NCBI RefSeq assembly: GCF_000826105.1
Contig: NZ_CCYK01000005.1
Location: forward strand, 310,001-374,000
From: Pseudomonas massiliensis
GTDB taxonomy: Bacteria; Pseudomonadota; Gammaproteobacteria; Pseudomonadales; Pseudomonadaceae
Reading direction: 5' to 3'
DNA: 64,000 nt
Shown: one piece after another, positions 19,319-29,234 of the stretch
How the letters are laid out: each line of letters starts with the position of its first letter
Position numbering within the stretch: position 1 is the first letter of the stretch
The notes under the pieces: model-generated
Databases searched by the model: none
The model's input: only the letters and a program-made list of their open reading frames with translations
Told to the model about the DNA's origin: nothing
Position numbers and translations under genes: made by a program

Positions 19319-19589
19319 AGACATGGACGACGAAGCGTTCGCCGAAGCTACCCTGACCGATGCTATCCGCAATCAGTTGGAAAGCGGGGAGCCGCCCGCC
19401 GCCCAGGCAACTTTTAACAAGTTGAAACTGGTGGGATACGAAGAAGCCGATATTCTCAAGCTCATGGCCCACGTGCTGGCGATCGAAATCGACAACATGC
19501 TCAGGGCCGACCGCCCCTTCGACAGCGCCTGGTACGAAGAGGCGCTTCGTGCCTTGCCCACGCTTCCGGGTGAGAACGAAGACGCCTGA
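19311..19589 (+). CDS. Conserved hypothetical protein downstream of argH
   Basis: A 92-residue acidic protein ([24 protein letters not shown]...) overlapping argH by 8 bases and therefore probably translated with it. It is predicted helical, with repeated short amphipathic segments ([33 protein letters not shown]). I recognise it only as a small protein I associate with this position in pseudomonads; no function is known to me. Confidence 0.78.
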   Translation: MSEDMDDEAFAEATLTDAIRNQLESGEPPAAQATFNKLKLVGYEEADILKLMAHVLAIEIDNMLRADRPFDSAWYEEALRALPTLPGENEDA

Positions 19590-19662
19590 AGTCAACGTCG
19601 AAGTGGCCTCAAGGCGCCGCCTGGCAGCGGCGCCGTTCCCAAAACAAAAGCGAGGCCGCCAC

Positions 19663-19908
19663 ATGACCTACACGCCGGAACTGATCGCCGAACTCGAACT
19701 GCTGATGTTGTTCAACCTGGCCAACACCCAGGAAGGTCTCAAGGTGCACCACACCGCGACCGCCTCGGCAATTGCCGCGGCCCGGCGGTTGCATGAAAAG
19801 GAACTGGTCACCCAGCCCGATGGTGGCTACCTCACCAGTCTTGGCCTGGAGGCGGCCGAGCACGCCCAAGGCCTGGCGACCATCCTGGGCGCGACCGAAA
19901 ACGCCTGA
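19663..19908 (+). CDS. TIGR02647-family protein
   Basis: An 81-residue protein starting MTYTPELIAELELLMLFNLANTQEGLKVHH, the pattern of the TIGR02647 family. The rest (ASAIAAARRLHEKELVTQPDGGYLTSLGLEAAEHAQ) looks like a small winged-helix-type fold, with helix-turn-helix spacing and a beta-hairpin wing, so a nucleic-acid-binding role is conceivable but unproven. The frame is open 38 codons upstream, but homologous sequence begins at 19663. It lies 73 bases after the preceding small gene. Confidence 0.78.
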   Translation: MTYTPELIAELELLMLFNLANTQEGLKVHHTATASAIAAARRLHEKELVTQPDGGYLTSLGLEAAEHAQGLATILGATENA

Positions 19909-19931
19909 TGGCCTAAAGCTTCCATGCTTGC

Positions 19932-19962
19932 GGCCGATACTCCGGATACCCGCCTATCGGCC
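19932..19962. repeat. 8-bp inverted repeat upstream of cyaA
   Basis: Perfect arms ggccgata (19932-19939) and tatcggcc (19955-19962) with a 15-base spacer lie between the TIGR02647 gene and the cyaA start at 19980. There is no T tract, so it could be a weak hairpin or an operator. Confidence 0.45.
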
Positions 19963-19979
19963 TGGCAGGCCTTCCTGAA

Positions 19980-22814
19980 ATGAATCGCAGCCCTGAAATC
20001 CGTCCGGATCTGGACACTGGTATCGATCGCAAGGTGCTGACTCAATTGCGCCAGCGCTTCCTGACGGTCAACCAGGGCCGCCTCGAGCGAGCAAGCGAAG
20101 GGTTCGCCGCCCGACAGCAGGCCGTATTACGGCTTTTGCCTCTGCTGTTCCACGTCAATCACCCGCTTTTGCCTGGCTATGTTTCCGGTTTCACGCCGGC
20201 CGGTGTGAGTGCTTACGAACCTGACGACGAGGTGCTGGCCGAAGCCCAGCGGCTGACGCGCTCGTTCACCTACAAGGCCCGCCGTGGCAATGCCCCGGCT
20301 CCGATCTTCGGCCTGTTCCTGATGGGCAGCCTTGGCAGCCTGGCCCAGGACGAGCGAAGCGACATGGACGTCTGGGTATGCCATGGTCCTGATCTGCCCG
20401 GCGAGGCGCTGGACGAGCTTCAACGCAAATGCCGGGGCATCGAGGCCTGGGCAGCCAGCCAGGGGGCCGAAGCGCATTTTTTCCTGATCGATTGCCAGCG
20501 GTTCGTTCGTGAAGACCGTGACAACCAGCTCAGCTCCGATGACAGCGGCACCACTCAGCACTACCTGCTGCTTGACGAATTCTACCGTTCCGCCATCTGG
20601 CTGGCCGGGCGCACTCCGCTCTGGTGGCTTGTGCCTGTGTATCAGGAAGCCAGTTATGTACCCTTCACCGAGGCATTGCTAAGCAAGCGCTTCATTCGTG
20701 AACAGGACGTCCTCGACCTGGGCAACCTTTCACGCATTCCAGCGAGGGAATACGTGGGCGCCAGCCTCTGGCAACTGTTCAAAGGCCTGGAGTCCCCGTA
20801 CAAGTCCCTGCTCAAGCTATTGCTGATCGAAGTCTATGCTGCCCAGCATCCGGCGGTAGAGTGCGTCAGCCTCCAGCTCAAGCAAGCCATCTATGCGGGC
20901 CGTCTCGACCTGGACGAGCTGGACCCCTACATGATGGTGTACCGGCGCATCGAGGCCTACCTGCTTGGCAAAGGTGACCTGGACCGGTTGGAACTGGTGC
21001 GTCGCAGCCTGTACCTCAAGGTCAACCGCAAGGTCAGCCAGGCCCGACCTGGCCGCCCCTCGAACTGGCGTCTGCAGGCCATGCAGCGCCTGGCCAGTGA
21101 ATGGGGCTGGAGCGAGCGGCAAGTGCGCCTGCTGGACAGCCGTAGCCAATGGAAGCTTGGCCAGGTAGCCAGCGAACGCCAGGCACTGGTGGGCGAACTC
21201 AACGCGAGCTATCGCTTCATTACCCGCTTCGCCCGTACCCAACCCAGCGAAAGCCAGGGTAATCGCAAAGACCTCAATGTCCTCGGACGTCGCCTGTATG
21301 CCGCCTTTGATCGTCGCTGCGGCAAGATCGAAATCCTGAACCCTGGGATTGCCCCGAACCTGGCCGAAGACACCCTTACCCTGTTGCAAGGGCCCAACCG
21401 GCGCGAGCCTGGCAAGCGGCTGTGGTACCTGTATCGGGGCAACCACAGCAGCACCGAGTGCGAGCAATACACGCCTTTGCGCCGCGGCCCGGACCTGATC
21501 GAGCTGCTGACCTGGTGCCACCGCAATGGGGTCATCACCAGCGCCACCCGGCTGGCCCTTCATCCGGGCGACTCGGAGCTGACCGAATTCGAACTGTACA
21601 ACCTGCTCGGCACCTTGCAGCGCCTGATGCCGCTGCCGCTGCCGGTGGTCCGCGAGGCCGTGCTGTTACAGCCTAGCGTTCCCACTGAGATGCTTCTGCT
21701 GGTGAACGTAGGCGTCGACCCACTCAAGCATCATCGGGAATTGAACATCCTGATGACCACCGAGCGCACCGACTCGCTCAGCTACGCGGGCCTGCGCGAC
21801 AACCTGGTGCTGACCCTGGACCAGATAACGCTCAACAGCTGGAACGAAGTGCTGTACCAACGCTACGACGGTCGACATGCGCTGCTCGACTGCCTGCGCG
21901 ACCACCTGAATGCGTTGCCCGGCAACCGTCCAGGCCCCAGCTTGCGGGTAAGCTGCTTCTGCCACAACCGGGCCCAGGCCATCAGCACCCGTGTGCAGGA
22001 ATTGTTCGACACCGCCGTCGAGTTGCTGGAACGCCAGCTTGGCCACCGTTACCTGATCCAGGTGGAGCAGCAATACCATGTGCTGGAACTGGTGCCGGGG
22101 CAGGTTCGGCACGTGCCCCTGCCCAACCTCTCGGTGTTGCTGGACTACTTGTCACGCCCGCTCAGGCAATACAGTCCCTTGCATCTGGACGCCTATGCCC
22201 TGGCAAGCCACGAGCTGGCATTGATCCTGCCCTATGGGCATCCCGATTGCGTACAAGTGTTCTACAGCCGCCAGGGTAATGAGGCGACCCTGTATGTACT
22301 GGATGAATACAACGGGCTATGGCGTTACAAACTGCCCTACCATAACGAAGCGAGCCTGCTGTCACCCTTGCACCGGTTCCTGCAATCAGTGGCCTACAGG
22401 CGCGAAGCCCGGTTGGCGATGGATGGCCCGTCCATGCTTGGCCCACTGTATTACCGAGTCAACAGCCAGCCAGGCCAGCCTCGCTCGGTGGAGCGTCGTA
22501 CCCCGCCCCAGGGGGATCAGGACGTCCACTCCCTGGCGGTACAGGCCATCCTCAAGAAGCGGACAGAGGGCCCGCCGCAGGTGACGCTGTTTTGCAACGA
22601 GCGGGAATTCAGCGACCTGGAGTATGGCGACCGCCTGTATACCGAGGTGGCCAGGGCCATCGTCGGCCAGCGCCGGGACAGCACTGGCTATCGGTGCTAT
22701 ATCACCGACCTGGACCTTTCCGGCCTGGGCGGGGAGCAGAACCTGGCCAGCAGCGTTTACCTGCGCTACAAGGCCACGCTCGAGGAAGCTCTCAACGCAG
22801 CCCTGCGGGCCTAG
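19980..22814 (+). CDS. cyaA: Class I adenylate cyclase
   Basis: Makes cAMP, which in Pseudomonas acts through Vfr/Crp. 944 residues, a typical class I size. The N-terminal catalytic domain has the nucleotidyltransferase-type signature MGSLGSLAQDERSDMDVWV (glycine-serine loop at residues 116-120, metal-binding Asp128 and Asp130). The long C-terminal part is the regulatory region of class I cyclases. The start MNRSPEIRPDLDTGIDRKVLTQLR fits the family; its ribosome binding site is weak. It overlaps the convergent DUF1289 gene by four bases. Confidence 0.95.
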   Translation: MNRSPEIRPDLDTGIDRKVLTQLRQRFLTVNQGRLERASEGFAARQQAVLRLLPLLFHVNHPLLPGYVSGFTPAGVSAYEPDDEVLAEAQRLTRSFTYKARRGNAPAPIFGLFLMGSLGSLAQDERSDMDVWVCHGPDLPGEALDELQRKCRGIEAWAASQGAEAHFFLIDCQRFVREDRDNQLSSDDSGTTQHYLLLDEFYRSAIWLAGRTPLWWLVPVYQEASYVPFTEALLSKRFIREQDVLDLGNLSRIPAREYVGASLWQLFKGLESPYKSLLKLLLIEVYAAQHPAVECVSLQLKQAIYAGRLDLDELDPYMMVYRRIEAYLLGKGDLDRLELVRRSLYLKVNRKVSQARPGRPSNWRLQAMQRLASEWGWSERQVRLLDSRSQWKLGQVASERQALVGELNASYRFITRFARTQPSESQGNRKDLNVLGRRLYAAFDRRCGKIEILNPGIAPNLAEDTLTLLQGPNRREPGKRLWYLYRGNHSSTECEQYTPLRRGPDLIELLTWCHRNGVITSATRLALHPGDSELTEFELYNLLGTLQRLMPLPLPVVREAVLLQPSVPTEMLLLVNVGVDPLKHHRELNILMTTERTDSLSYAGLRDNLVLTLDQITLNSWNEVLYQRYDGRHALLDCLRDHLNALPGNRPGPSLRVSCFCHNRAQAISTRVQELFDTAVELLERQLGHRYLIQVEQQYHVLELVPGQVRHVPLPNLSVLLDYLSRPLRQYSPLHLDAYALASHELALILPYGHPDCVQVFYSRQGNEATLYVLDEYNGLWRYKLPYHNEASLLSPLHRFLQSVAYRREARLAMDGPSMLGPLYYRVNSQPGQPRSVERRTPPQGDQDVHSLAVQAILKKRTEGPPQVTLFCNEREFSDLEYGDRLYTEVARAIVGQRRDSTGYRCYITDLDLSGLGGEQNLASSVYLRYKATLEEALNAALRA

Positions 22815-23023
22815 CCGTGCTCGTGGGCCAGCCTGGCCTTGCGCTGTTCGGCCAGGCCGACGATTTCGCGACGCCGCTCATCGCTGGCCGCCCGCCATTC
22901 GCGGATGTGCTCCACGTGCCGGTGGCAGCCTTGGCAATAGCGGGCCTCGTCGAGCTTGCACAGGCTGACGCAGGGTGACTTCACGACGCTGCTGATATTG
23001 GTGTAAAGCGGTTTGGCAGCCAT
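22811..23023 (-). CDS. DUF1289 small cysteine-rich protein
   Basis: A 70-residue protein with the DUF1289 pattern [28 protein letters not shown]: four cysteines in the order C-x3-C-x8-C-x2-C, which suggests metal or Fe-S binding. Its ATG overlaps the last base of the cyaY stop region (both at 23023), so it is coupled to cyaY, an iron-handling protein. Function unknown. Confidence 0.88.
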   Translation of the reverse strand: MAAKPLYTNISSVVKSPCVSLCKLDEARYCQGCHRHVEHIREWRAASDERRREIVGLAEQRKARLAHEHG

Positions 23024-23355
23024 CAGATCTCTTCGAAATCCAATTTTTCGCCTGTCTGTTCGAATACGATCCGCACCAGCATTTCGTTAAGCAACTCGTC
23101 TGTAGAGTCACACATCCACTTGCCGCTTTCTTCGTCGTAGTCGAAGTGGAATCCGCCCGAACGCGCCGCAAGCCAAAGCTGACGCAACGGCGGCTGACGG
23201 CTGAAGATCAGTTGGGTGCCGTTGTCGAAGCGGATAGTCAGGATACCCGCGGAATTTTCCACATCCACATCCAGGCCGCTGTCTTCGAACAGGACATCCA
23301 GGGCCTGCTGGGTCTCGTCCACCAGATCGTGAAAACGCGCTTCGCTCAAACTCAT
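23023..23355 (-). CDS. cyaY: Iron-donor protein CyaY (frataxin)
   Basis: A 110-residue frataxin homologue that binds iron and modulates Fe-S cluster assembly. The acidic first helix ([33 protein letters not shown]) supplies the iron-binding ridge, and the beta-sheet residues [27 protein letters not shown] are the conserved surface. The frame is open 22 codons upstream; MSLSEARFH is the family start. It is divergent from lptM. Confidence 0.95.
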   Translation of the reverse strand: MSLSEARFHDLVDETQQALDVLFEDSGLDVDVENSAGILTIRFDNGTQLIFSRQPPLRQLWLAARSGGFHFDYDEESGKWMCDSTDELLNEMLVRIVFEQTGEKLDFEEI

Positions 23356-23532
23356 CGGCAACCTCGAATATCGGACGGGCAAACAACGCGGCACGATACG
23401 AGCACAACCGGTGGAATGCAAAGACTATCCACTGCCAGGGACGCCCGCCCGGCGGGGTGGTCATTTCGTAGGCAATACCGCGCCTCGCCGGTATACTCGG
23501 GCGCAACTGACGGTTTATTCGAAGGATTTCCC

Positions 23533-23670
23533 ATGAAGCGCCTGATCGCCTCATTCGCTGCGCTGGTCGCGGTAGCCTGCCTGCTGTCCGCCTGTGGCCA
23601 GAAAGGCCCACTCTATCTGCCCGATGACGGCAGGCATGACGGGCACAGCCAGTCGCACCAGCACGAATAA
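23533..23670 (+). CDS. lptM: LptM small lipoprotein (YifL)
   Basis: A 45-residue lipoprotein: signal [21 protein letters not shown] with lipobox LSAC, then the conserved mature start [12 protein letters not shown] and a His-rich tail (GHSQSHQHE). LptM assists maturation of the LPS translocon LptD in enterobacteria. It lies 8 bases before lysA in the same direction, a conserved arrangement. The gene is embedded in a longer open frame, but the lipoprotein start is unmistakable. Confidence 0.93.
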   Translation: MKRLIASFAALVAVACLLSACGQKGPLYLPDDGRHDGHSQSHQHE

Positions 23671-23678
23671 GGGTCGAT

Positions 23679-24926
23679 ATGAACGCTTTCAACTACCGCG
23701 ACGGCCAGCTGTTCGCGGAAGAGGTCGCGTTGTCTGACCTCGCCGAACGTTTCGGTACACCGCTCTATGTGTACTCCCGTGCCCACATCGAAGCGCAATA
23801 CCGGGCCTACGCCGATGCGTTGCAGGGCGTAGAGCACCTGGTGTGCTACGCCGTGAAGGCCAACTCCAACCTGGCCGTGCTCAATGTGCTCGCACGCCTG
23901 GGCGCGGGCTTCGACATCGTGTCCGGCGGCGAGCTCGAGCGTGTCCTGGCCGCCGGCGGCCGAGCCGACCGCATCGTGTTCTCTGGCGTGGGCAAGACCC
24001 GCGCGGACATGCGCCGGGCGCTCGAGGTAGGTGTGCACTGCTTCAATGTCGAGTCCACCGACGAGCTGGAGCGGCTGCAGGAAGTTGCCGCGCAGCTGGG
24101 CGTTCGCGCCCCGATCTCCTTGCGCGTGAACCCGGACGTGGATGCCGGCACCCACCCGTACATCTCCACCGGACTCAAGGAAAACAAGTTCGGCATCGCC
24201 ATCGAGCAGGCCGAGGATGTGTACATCCGCGCTGCACAGCTGCCGAACCTGGAAGTGGTAGGCGTGGACTGCCACATCGGTTCCCAGCTCACCACCCTGG
24301 CTCCCTTCCTCGATGCGCTTGATCGCCTGCTGGCCCTGGTAGACCGCCTCGGCGAGTGCGGCATCTACCTTCGTCATATCGACCTGGGGGGCGGTGTGGG
24401 CGTGCGTTACCGAGATGAACAGCCGCCGGAAGTAGCCGCCTACATCCAGGCCGTGCGCGAGCGTACCGTCGGGCGCGACCTGGCGCTTCTGTTCGAGCCT
24501 GGCCGCTTCATCGTGGCCAATGCCGGCGTACTGGTTACTCGGGTCGAATACCTCAAGCACACCGAGCACAAGGACTTCGCCGTGGTCGACGCGGCCATGA
24601 ACGACCTGATCCGGCCGGCCCTGTATCAGGCGTGGATGGACGTCGTCCCCGTGCAGCCGCGCAATTCCACGCCACGTAGCTACGACATCGTCGGGCCCAT
24701 TTGCGAAACCGGTGACTTCCTCGCCAAATCCCGCGACCTGGCGCTGGCCGAGGGCGACCTCCTGGCAGTGTGTTCGGCGGGCGCCTATGGCTTCGTGATG
24801 AGTTCCAACTACAACACCCGCGGCCGCTGCGCCGAGGTGCTGGTGGACGGTGCCCAGGCGCACCAGGTACGTCGCCGCGAATCCGTGGCCGAACTCTACG
24901 CGGGCGAAAGCCTGCTACCGGAGTAA
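23679..24926 (+). CDS. lysA: Diaminopimelate decarboxylase
   Basis: PLP enzyme for the last step of lysine synthesis, decarboxylating meso-diaminopimelate. 415 residues. The PLP lysine lies in [21 protein letters not shown], the glycine loop [23 protein letters not shown] and the substrate-binding [17 protein letters not shown] complete the family signatures. It follows lptM and is followed by dapF after 5 bases; the pair controls flow of meso-DAP to lysine or peptidoglycan. Confidence 0.97.
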   Translation: MNAFNYRDGQLFAEEVALSDLAERFGTPLYVYSRAHIEAQYRAYADALQGVEHLVCYAVKANSNLAVLNVLARLGAGFDIVSGGELERVLAAGGRADRIVFSGVGKTRADMRRALEVGVHCFNVESTDELERLQEVAAQLGVRAPISLRVNPDVDAGTHPYISTGLKENKFGIAIEQAEDVYIRAAQLPNLEVVGVDCHIGSQLTTLAPFLDALDRLLALVDRLGECGIYLRHIDLGGGVGVRYRDEQPPEVAAYIQAVRERTVGRDLALLFEPGRFIVANAGVLVTRVEYLKHTEHKDFAVVDAAMNDLIRPALYQAWMDVVPVQPRNSTPRSYDIVGPICETGDFLAKSRDLALAEGDLLAVCSAGAYGFVMSSNYNTRGRCAEVLVDGAQAHQVRRRESVAELYAGESLLPE

Positions 24927-24931
24927 CGGCC

Positions 24932-25762
24932 ATGTTATTGCGCTTTACCAAGATGCATGGGCTGGGTAACGATTTCATGGTCATCGACCTGATCAGCCAG
25001 CATGCCCACATCACTCCCAAGCACGCCCGCCAGTGGGGCGACCGGCATACGGGCATCGGTTTTGACCAGCTCCTGCTGGTCGAGGCACCTACCAATCCGG
25101 ACGTGGACTTCCGTTATCGGGTCTTCAACGCCGATGGCTCGGAAGTGGAACAATGCGGCAATGGTGCGCGCTGCTTCGCCCGCTTCGTGCTGGACAAGCG
25201 GCTTACGGCGAAGAAGAAGATTCGGGTCGAGGTCAAGAAAGGGATCATAGAGCTCGACGTACGCAGTGACGGCCAGGTCAGGGTCGACATGGGTCCGCCC
25301 CGGCTTTCGCCCGCCGAAGTTCCGTTCCAGGCCGACCAGGACCAGCTTACCCATGTACTGGAAGTGGATGCCCAGGCCTACGAGATCGCCGCGCTTTCCA
25401 TGGGCAACCCTCACGCCGTGATCCGGGTCGAGGACGTGGACGCCGCCCCGGTGCGCACTCTCGGCCCGCGTATCGAAAACCACCCACGCTTTCCCGAGCG
25501 AGTGAACGCAGGCTTTTTGCAGGTGATCGACCGCCAGCGTGGCAAGCTCAGGGTATGGGAACGCGGCGCCGGAGAAACCCAGGCCTGCGGTACTGGCGCT
25601 TGCGCCGCGGCCGTGGCGGCTATCGCCCAGGGCTGGATGGACTCCCCGCTGACCCTGGAGCTGCCTGGCGGACGATTGACCCTGGAGTGGGATGGCTCTG
25701 GTCAGCCGGTGATGATGACCGGGCCGGCCATGCGCGTATTCGAAGGCCAGGTCCGCTTGTAA
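24932..25762 (+). CDS. dapF: Diaminopimelate epimerase
   Basis: PLP-independent epimerase converting LL- to meso-diaminopimelate. 276 residues from [19 protein letters not shown]. Both catalytic cysteines are visible: [20 protein letters not shown] and [19 protein letters not shown]. The longer frame starting inside lysA is not used. It is the second gene of the lysA-dapF-DUF484-xerC-HAD run. Confidence 0.97.
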   Translation: MLLRFTKMHGLGNDFMVIDLISQHAHITPKHARQWGDRHTGIGFDQLLLVEAPTNPDVDFRYRVFNADGSEVEQCGNGARCFARFVLDKRLTAKKKIRVEVKKGIIELDVRSDGQVRVDMGPPRLSPAEVPFQADQDQLTHVLEVDAQAYEIAALSMGNPHAVIRVEDVDAAPVRTLGPRIENHPRFPERVNAGFLQVIDRQRGKLRVWERGAGETQACGTGACAAAVAAIAQGWMDSPLTLELPGGRLTLEWDGSGQPVMMTGPAMRVFEGQVRL

Positions 25763-25779
25763 ACACTACAGGAGCCCCG

Positions 25780-26499
25780 ATGAGCGACGAGCCGTTTCCC
25801 ACCACCGCCCCGAAGGATGCTTCGGGCGATGAGCTGACGACCGACGCGGTCGTGGCATTCCTGCGTCACCAGCCGGATTTCTTCCTGGATCAGGAAGAAC
25901 TGCTCGCCGGGCTGCGCATCCCCCATAAACGGGGGGACACGGTGTCCTTGGTGGAGCATCAGCTCAAGCTGCTGCGCGACCGTAACAGCGAGCTGCGTCA
26001 GCGTCTGACGCACCTGATGGACGTGGCCAGGGACAACGACCGCCTGTTCGACAAAACCCGACGCCTGATGCTGGACCTGCTCGATGCTACCAGCCTCGAA
26101 GAGGTAGTGATGGCAGTGGATGACAGCCTGCGCCAGTCCTTCAAGGTGCCTTTCGTCAGCCTCATCCTGTTCACCGAAGCGCCCGGTACGGTCGGCCGAT
26201 CAATGCCTCTGGAGGAGGCCCAGCAGGTACTCGGCGCACTGTTGACCGAACCGCGCCCCGTCGCCGGCACGTTGCGTCCGACGCAGCTGCAGTTCCTGTT
26301 CGGACGGGAGCATGAAAGCGTGGCCTCCTGCGTAGTCGCACCCCTGGCGTACCAGGGCGTCCACGGAGTTCTGGCTATCGGCAGCACCGACCCGGAGCAA
26401 TACCGCAGCTCGGTCGGCACGCTGTTCCTGGCCCATGTCGCCGAAGTGTTGGGCCGTGTGCTGCCCAGGGTAACCGGCACCTTGCGTTCGGTGCGCTGA
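25780..26499 (+). CDS. DUF484 (GAF-like) protein
   Basis: A 239-residue protein conserved between dapF and xerC in gammaproteobacteria (YigA-type). An N-terminal helix region with [46 protein letters not shown] is diagnostic; a GAF-like domain follows ([55 protein letters not shown]). A ribosome binding site (AGGAG) precedes the ATG. The function is not established. Confidence 0.92.
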   Translation: MSDEPFPTTAPKDASGDELTTDAVVAFLRHQPDFFLDQEELLAGLRIPHKRGDTVSLVEHQLKLLRDRNSELRQRLTHLMDVARDNDRLFDKTRRLMLDLLDATSLEEVVMAVDDSLRQSFKVPFVSLILFTEAPGTVGRSMPLEEAQQVLGALLTEPRPVAGTLRPTQLQFLFGREHESVASCVVAPLAYQGVHGVLAIGSTDPEQYRSSVGTLFLAHVAEVLGRVLPRVTGTLRSVR

Positions 26500-26501
26500 C
26501 C

Positions 26502-27404
26502 ATGCAGGCGCACCTGGGCCGCTTTCATGAGCACTTGCGCACGGAACGGCAAGCTTCCGCCCATACCCTGCAGGCTTATCGCAACGACCTGGCCAAGGTG
26601 CTGGAATATTGCGAACAGGCCGGTATCGCGCAGTGGTCGGCGCTTACCCCTGCCTTGGTGCGACGGCTGATTGCACGCCTGCACCAGCATGGGCAGGCGC
26701 CTAAAAGCCTGGCCAGGTTGCTCAGCGCGCTACGTGGCTTCTATGGCTGGCTACTGCGCGAAGGCTTGTGCGAACACAATCCGGCCCTGGGCATCTCGGC
26801 GCCCAAGGATGCGCGCCGTCTGCCGAAAGTGCTGGACACGGACCGGGCCCAGCAACTTCTGGACGGCGCGGTGGAAGACGACTTCATTGGCCGCCGTGAC
26901 CAGGCCATGCTCGAGCTGTTCTACTCTTCCGGGCTGCGCTTGTCGGAACTGGCCGGATTGGACCTGAGCGCGCTGGACCTGAACGAAGGACTGGTACGGG
27001 TGCAAGGCAAGCGGAACAAGACGCGCATCGTGCCCGTCGGCACGAAGGCTCGCGAGGCTGTGCGCCAATGGCTGGCCCATCGTGGCCTGGCCAGCCCCGC
27101 AGACAACGCCTTGTTCATCAGCAAGCGCGGTGAGCGCCTGGGCCCCCAGGCCATTCGCCTGCGGGTCCAGGCCGCAGGCCAGCGGGAACTTGGCCAGCCC
27201 CTGCACCCGCACATGCTGCGTCACTCATTCGCCAGTCACGTGCTGGAATCGTCCCAGGATCTGCGTGCCGTACAAGAGATGCTAGGCCACGCGGATATCT
27301 CCACCACCCAGATCTACACCCACCTGGATTTCCAGCACCTGGCCAAGGTGTACGATAGCGCTCATCCGCGCGCCAAGCGCAACAAGGACCCGTCACAGTC
27401 ATGA
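26502..27404 (+). CDS. xerC: Tyrosine recombinase XerC
   Basis: Resolves chromosome dimers at dif with XerD. 300 residues. N-terminal SAM-like core-binding domain ([22 protein letters not shown]) and C-terminal catalytic domain with Arg in [13 protein letters not shown], Lys in [26 protein letters not shown] (H-x2-R), [16 protein letters not shown] (His and nucleophilic Tyr). It begins three bases after DUF484 and overlaps the HAD gene by four bases (ATGA). Confidence 0.96.
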   Translation: MQAHLGRFHEHLRTERQASAHTLQAYRNDLAKVLEYCEQAGIAQWSALTPALVRRLIARLHQHGQAPKSLARLLSALRGFYGWLLREGLCEHNPALGISAPKDARRLPKVLDTDRAQQLLDGAVEDDFIGRRDQAMLELFYSSGLRLSELAGLDLSALDLNEGLVRVQGKRNKTRIVPVGTKAREAVRQWLAHRGLASPADNALFISKRGERLGPQAIRLRVQAAGQRELGQPLHPHMLRHSFASHVLESSQDLRAVQEMLGHADISTTQIYTHLDFQHLAKVYDSAHPRAKRNKDPSQS

Positions 27405-28102
27405 CCATCGAGTTGGTAACCTTCGACCTGGACGACACCCTGTGGCATACCGCGCCGGTTATCCAGAGCGCGGAGATCGTGTTGCGCGAGTGGCTGGCCG
27501 AGCATGCCTCCAGACTCGGCCCCTTCCCACCGGAGCGCCTGCATGAAATCCGCCAGCGCCTGGTCATGGCCGACAGCAGCCTGGTCCACCGCATCAGCCA
27601 TCTACGCCGCCAAGTATTGTTCACGGCCCTGCAGGAAGCGGGCTACGCGCCGTCACAGGCCGAGACGCTGGCGCACGATGCCTTCGAAGCCTTTCTCCAC
27701 GCACGCCATCAGGTGACCTTTTTCCCTGACGCCGCCTCGACCCTCGAGACGCTCGCGCGGCGCTATACCCTTGGCGCGCTCACCAATGGCAATGCCGACG
27801 TGCGTCGGTTGGGCGTGGCAGATTATTTCAGCTTCGCCCTGTGCGCCGAAGATGTAGGGGTCGGCAAGCCGGACCCACGTACCTTCGAAGAAGCCCTCAG
27901 GCGCGGGCACAGCCAGGCCAGCCGGGCCGTGCATGTGGGCGATAACCCGCGGGATGATATCGAAGGCGCCCAGCAGGCTGGGCTACGCGCCGTGTGGTAC
28001 AACCCCCAGGGTTTGCCCTGGAACGGCGACGCACGACCGGATGGCGAGATCGCTACCCTGGGCGAACTGCCCGATCTGCTGGCTGGCTGGGCGGCGCCCT
28101 AG
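27401..28102 (+). CDS. HAD-superfamily hydrolase (YigB-like)
   Basis: A 233-residue HAD phosphatase. Motif I is [12 protein letters not shown] (nucleophile and acid Asp), motif II is [14 protein letters not shown], and motifs III/IV are [13 protein letters not shown] and [22 protein letters not shown]. The location after xerC corresponds to E. coli yigB, a flavin mononucleotide phosphatase, so FMN or a related phosphate ester is a reasonable guess for the substrate but cannot be read from the sequence. Confidence 0.92.
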   Translation: MTIELVTFDLDDTLWHTAPVIQSAEIVLREWLAEHASRLGPFPPERLHEIRQRLVMADSSLVHRISHLRRQVLFTALQEAGYAPSQAETLAHDAFEAFLHARHQVTFFPDAASTLETLARRYTLGALTNGNADVRRLGVADYFSFALCAEDVGVGKPDPRTFEEALRRGHSQASRAVHVGDNPRDDIEGAQQAGLRAVWYNPQGLPWNGDARPDGEIATLGELPDLLAGWAAP

Positions 28103-28110
28103 CGACTGCG

Positions 28111-28145
28111 CTGCCCGCCAGGCTCATAAGCCGTTGGCCTGGCGG
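28111..28145. terminator. Long GC-rich hairpin between the convergent HAD gene and sutA
   Basis: Perfect 11-bp arms (gcccgccaggc / gcctggcgggc) with a 13-base loop lie in the 53-base gap between two convergent genes. No T tract follows on either strand, so it is not a canonical intrinsic terminator, but its position suggests a transcript-end or mRNA-stabilising hairpin for both genes. Confidence 0.55.
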
Positions 28146-28155
28146 GCGAGCCGGT

Positions 28156-28482
28156 TCAGATCGGCCGGCTGCCGTACTTGTTGTCCGGCTTGCGGGGTGG
28201 ATCGGCCACGACATTGGCTTCCACCTCCTGAATCCTGCCGCCACGGGAAAGAAACTCTTCCATGGCCTTGGCCAAGGCATCACGTTCCTTCTGCTTGGCC
28301 TCGATGCTCGGCAGCTCATCCACGCTCACCGCGGCCTTCTTGCTCTTGCCCGCGGGGGCAGGGGTGTCGCCTACCTCGCTATCGTCTTCGGCAACGTCTT
28401 CGGCGCCTGCTTCGAGGGTTTCCTCGGTATCGTCCTCGTCACCCACTTCCAGGTCGTCTTGTTCCAGATCGTCGTCGCTCAT
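28156..28482 (-). CDS. sutA: SutA-like RNA-polymerase-binding regulator
   Basis: A 108-residue protein with a highly acidic disordered N-terminus (MSDDDLEQDDLEVGDEDDTE...) and a conserved C-terminus (LPSIEAKQKERDALAKAMEEF, NVVADPPRKPDNKYGSRPI). This matches SutA of P. aeruginosa, a small protein that binds the RNA polymerase beta subunit and boosts ribosomal and other promoters during slow growth. It lies between the HAD gene and yjbQ. Confidence 0.92.
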   Translation of the reverse strand: MSDDDLEQDDLEVGDEDDTEETLEAGAEDVAEDDSEVGDTPAPAGKSKKAAVSVDELPSIEAKQKERDALAKAMEEFLSRGGRIQEVEANVVADPPRKPDNKYGSRPI

Positions 28483-28571
28483 CGTCCTACCTCATGTATT
28501 GCCGGAGCAGTTGTATAAAGCCCGGCGTGCCGCCTTAGGGCACAACCGGAAGAAATACCGAGGGCGCACCC

Positions 28572-28994
28572 CTACCCTTCGCCGCAGAGCGTGGCGATTA
28601 CGCGCCTGGGGCCGCCATGGTCGCGGTGCTCGCCCAGATACACGCCCTGCCAGGTACCCAGCGCCAGGCGCCCGGCTCGTACCGGCAAGCTGAGCTCGCA
28701 GCCCAACAGGCTGGCCTTGAAATGCGCCGGAAGGTCGTCTTCGCCCTCGTCGTTGTGTTCGTAACCGCGCGTGCCCTCCGGTACCAGGCGGTCGAAGAAC
28801 CGCTCGAAATCCCGACGCACAGCGGGGTCTGCATTTTCATTCACTGTTAGTGAAGCGGAGGTATGTTGCAACCAGATGTGCAACAAGCCAACCTGACATT
28901 TTGCCAAGCCTGGCACGCCCGCCACTATTTCCTCGGTTACCAGGTGAAAGCCCCGAGGCCGTGCCGCCAAGGTGATGGTCGTCTGCTGCCACAT
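28572..28994 (-). CDS. yjbQ: YjbQ-family protein (UPF0047)
   Basis: A 140-residue protein of the YjbQ/UPF0047 family, named for a secondary thiamine-phosphate synthase activity seen in E. coli; the physiological role is uncertain. Diagnostic motifs: [45 protein letters not shown] and [25 protein letters not shown]. It is complete and of standard length. Confidence 0.93.
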   Translation of the reverse strand: MWQQTTITLAARPRGFHLVTEEIVAGVPGLAKCQVGLLHIWLQHTSASLTVNENADPAVRRDFERFFDRLVPEGTRGYEHNDEGEDDLPAHFKASLLGCELSLPVRAGRLALGTWQGVYLGEHRDHGGPRRVIATLCGEG

Positions 28995-29158
28995 GGGGCA
29001 TTCTCCACGGAGTCGGGCGCATTCTAGCGCGCTCGAAGAAAAAGCAAAGTCCTGTATCAGTGCCGGCTTTTCCTACAAAGAGGCTGAAGGGCCGAGGCTA
29101 TCTGGAATGATGTCGCCAGCATTTTCCGGCCGCTTGAAGCAGTGACAAATCGTGAATA

Positions 29159-29188
29159 AAAAAATGCCCGGAAAACCGGGCATTTTTT
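29159..29188. terminator. Intrinsic terminator downstream of amtB
   Basis: An 11-12-bp stem (aaaatgcccgg / ccgggcatttt) with an AAAA loop is flanked by A and T runs, so it can work in both directions. It lies about 47 bases past the amtB stop. Confidence 0.92.
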
Positions 29189-29234
29189 CGCGAACGGAAG
29201 CGCAACCCGTTCAGCTTGCTTGCATGATCAGGCC

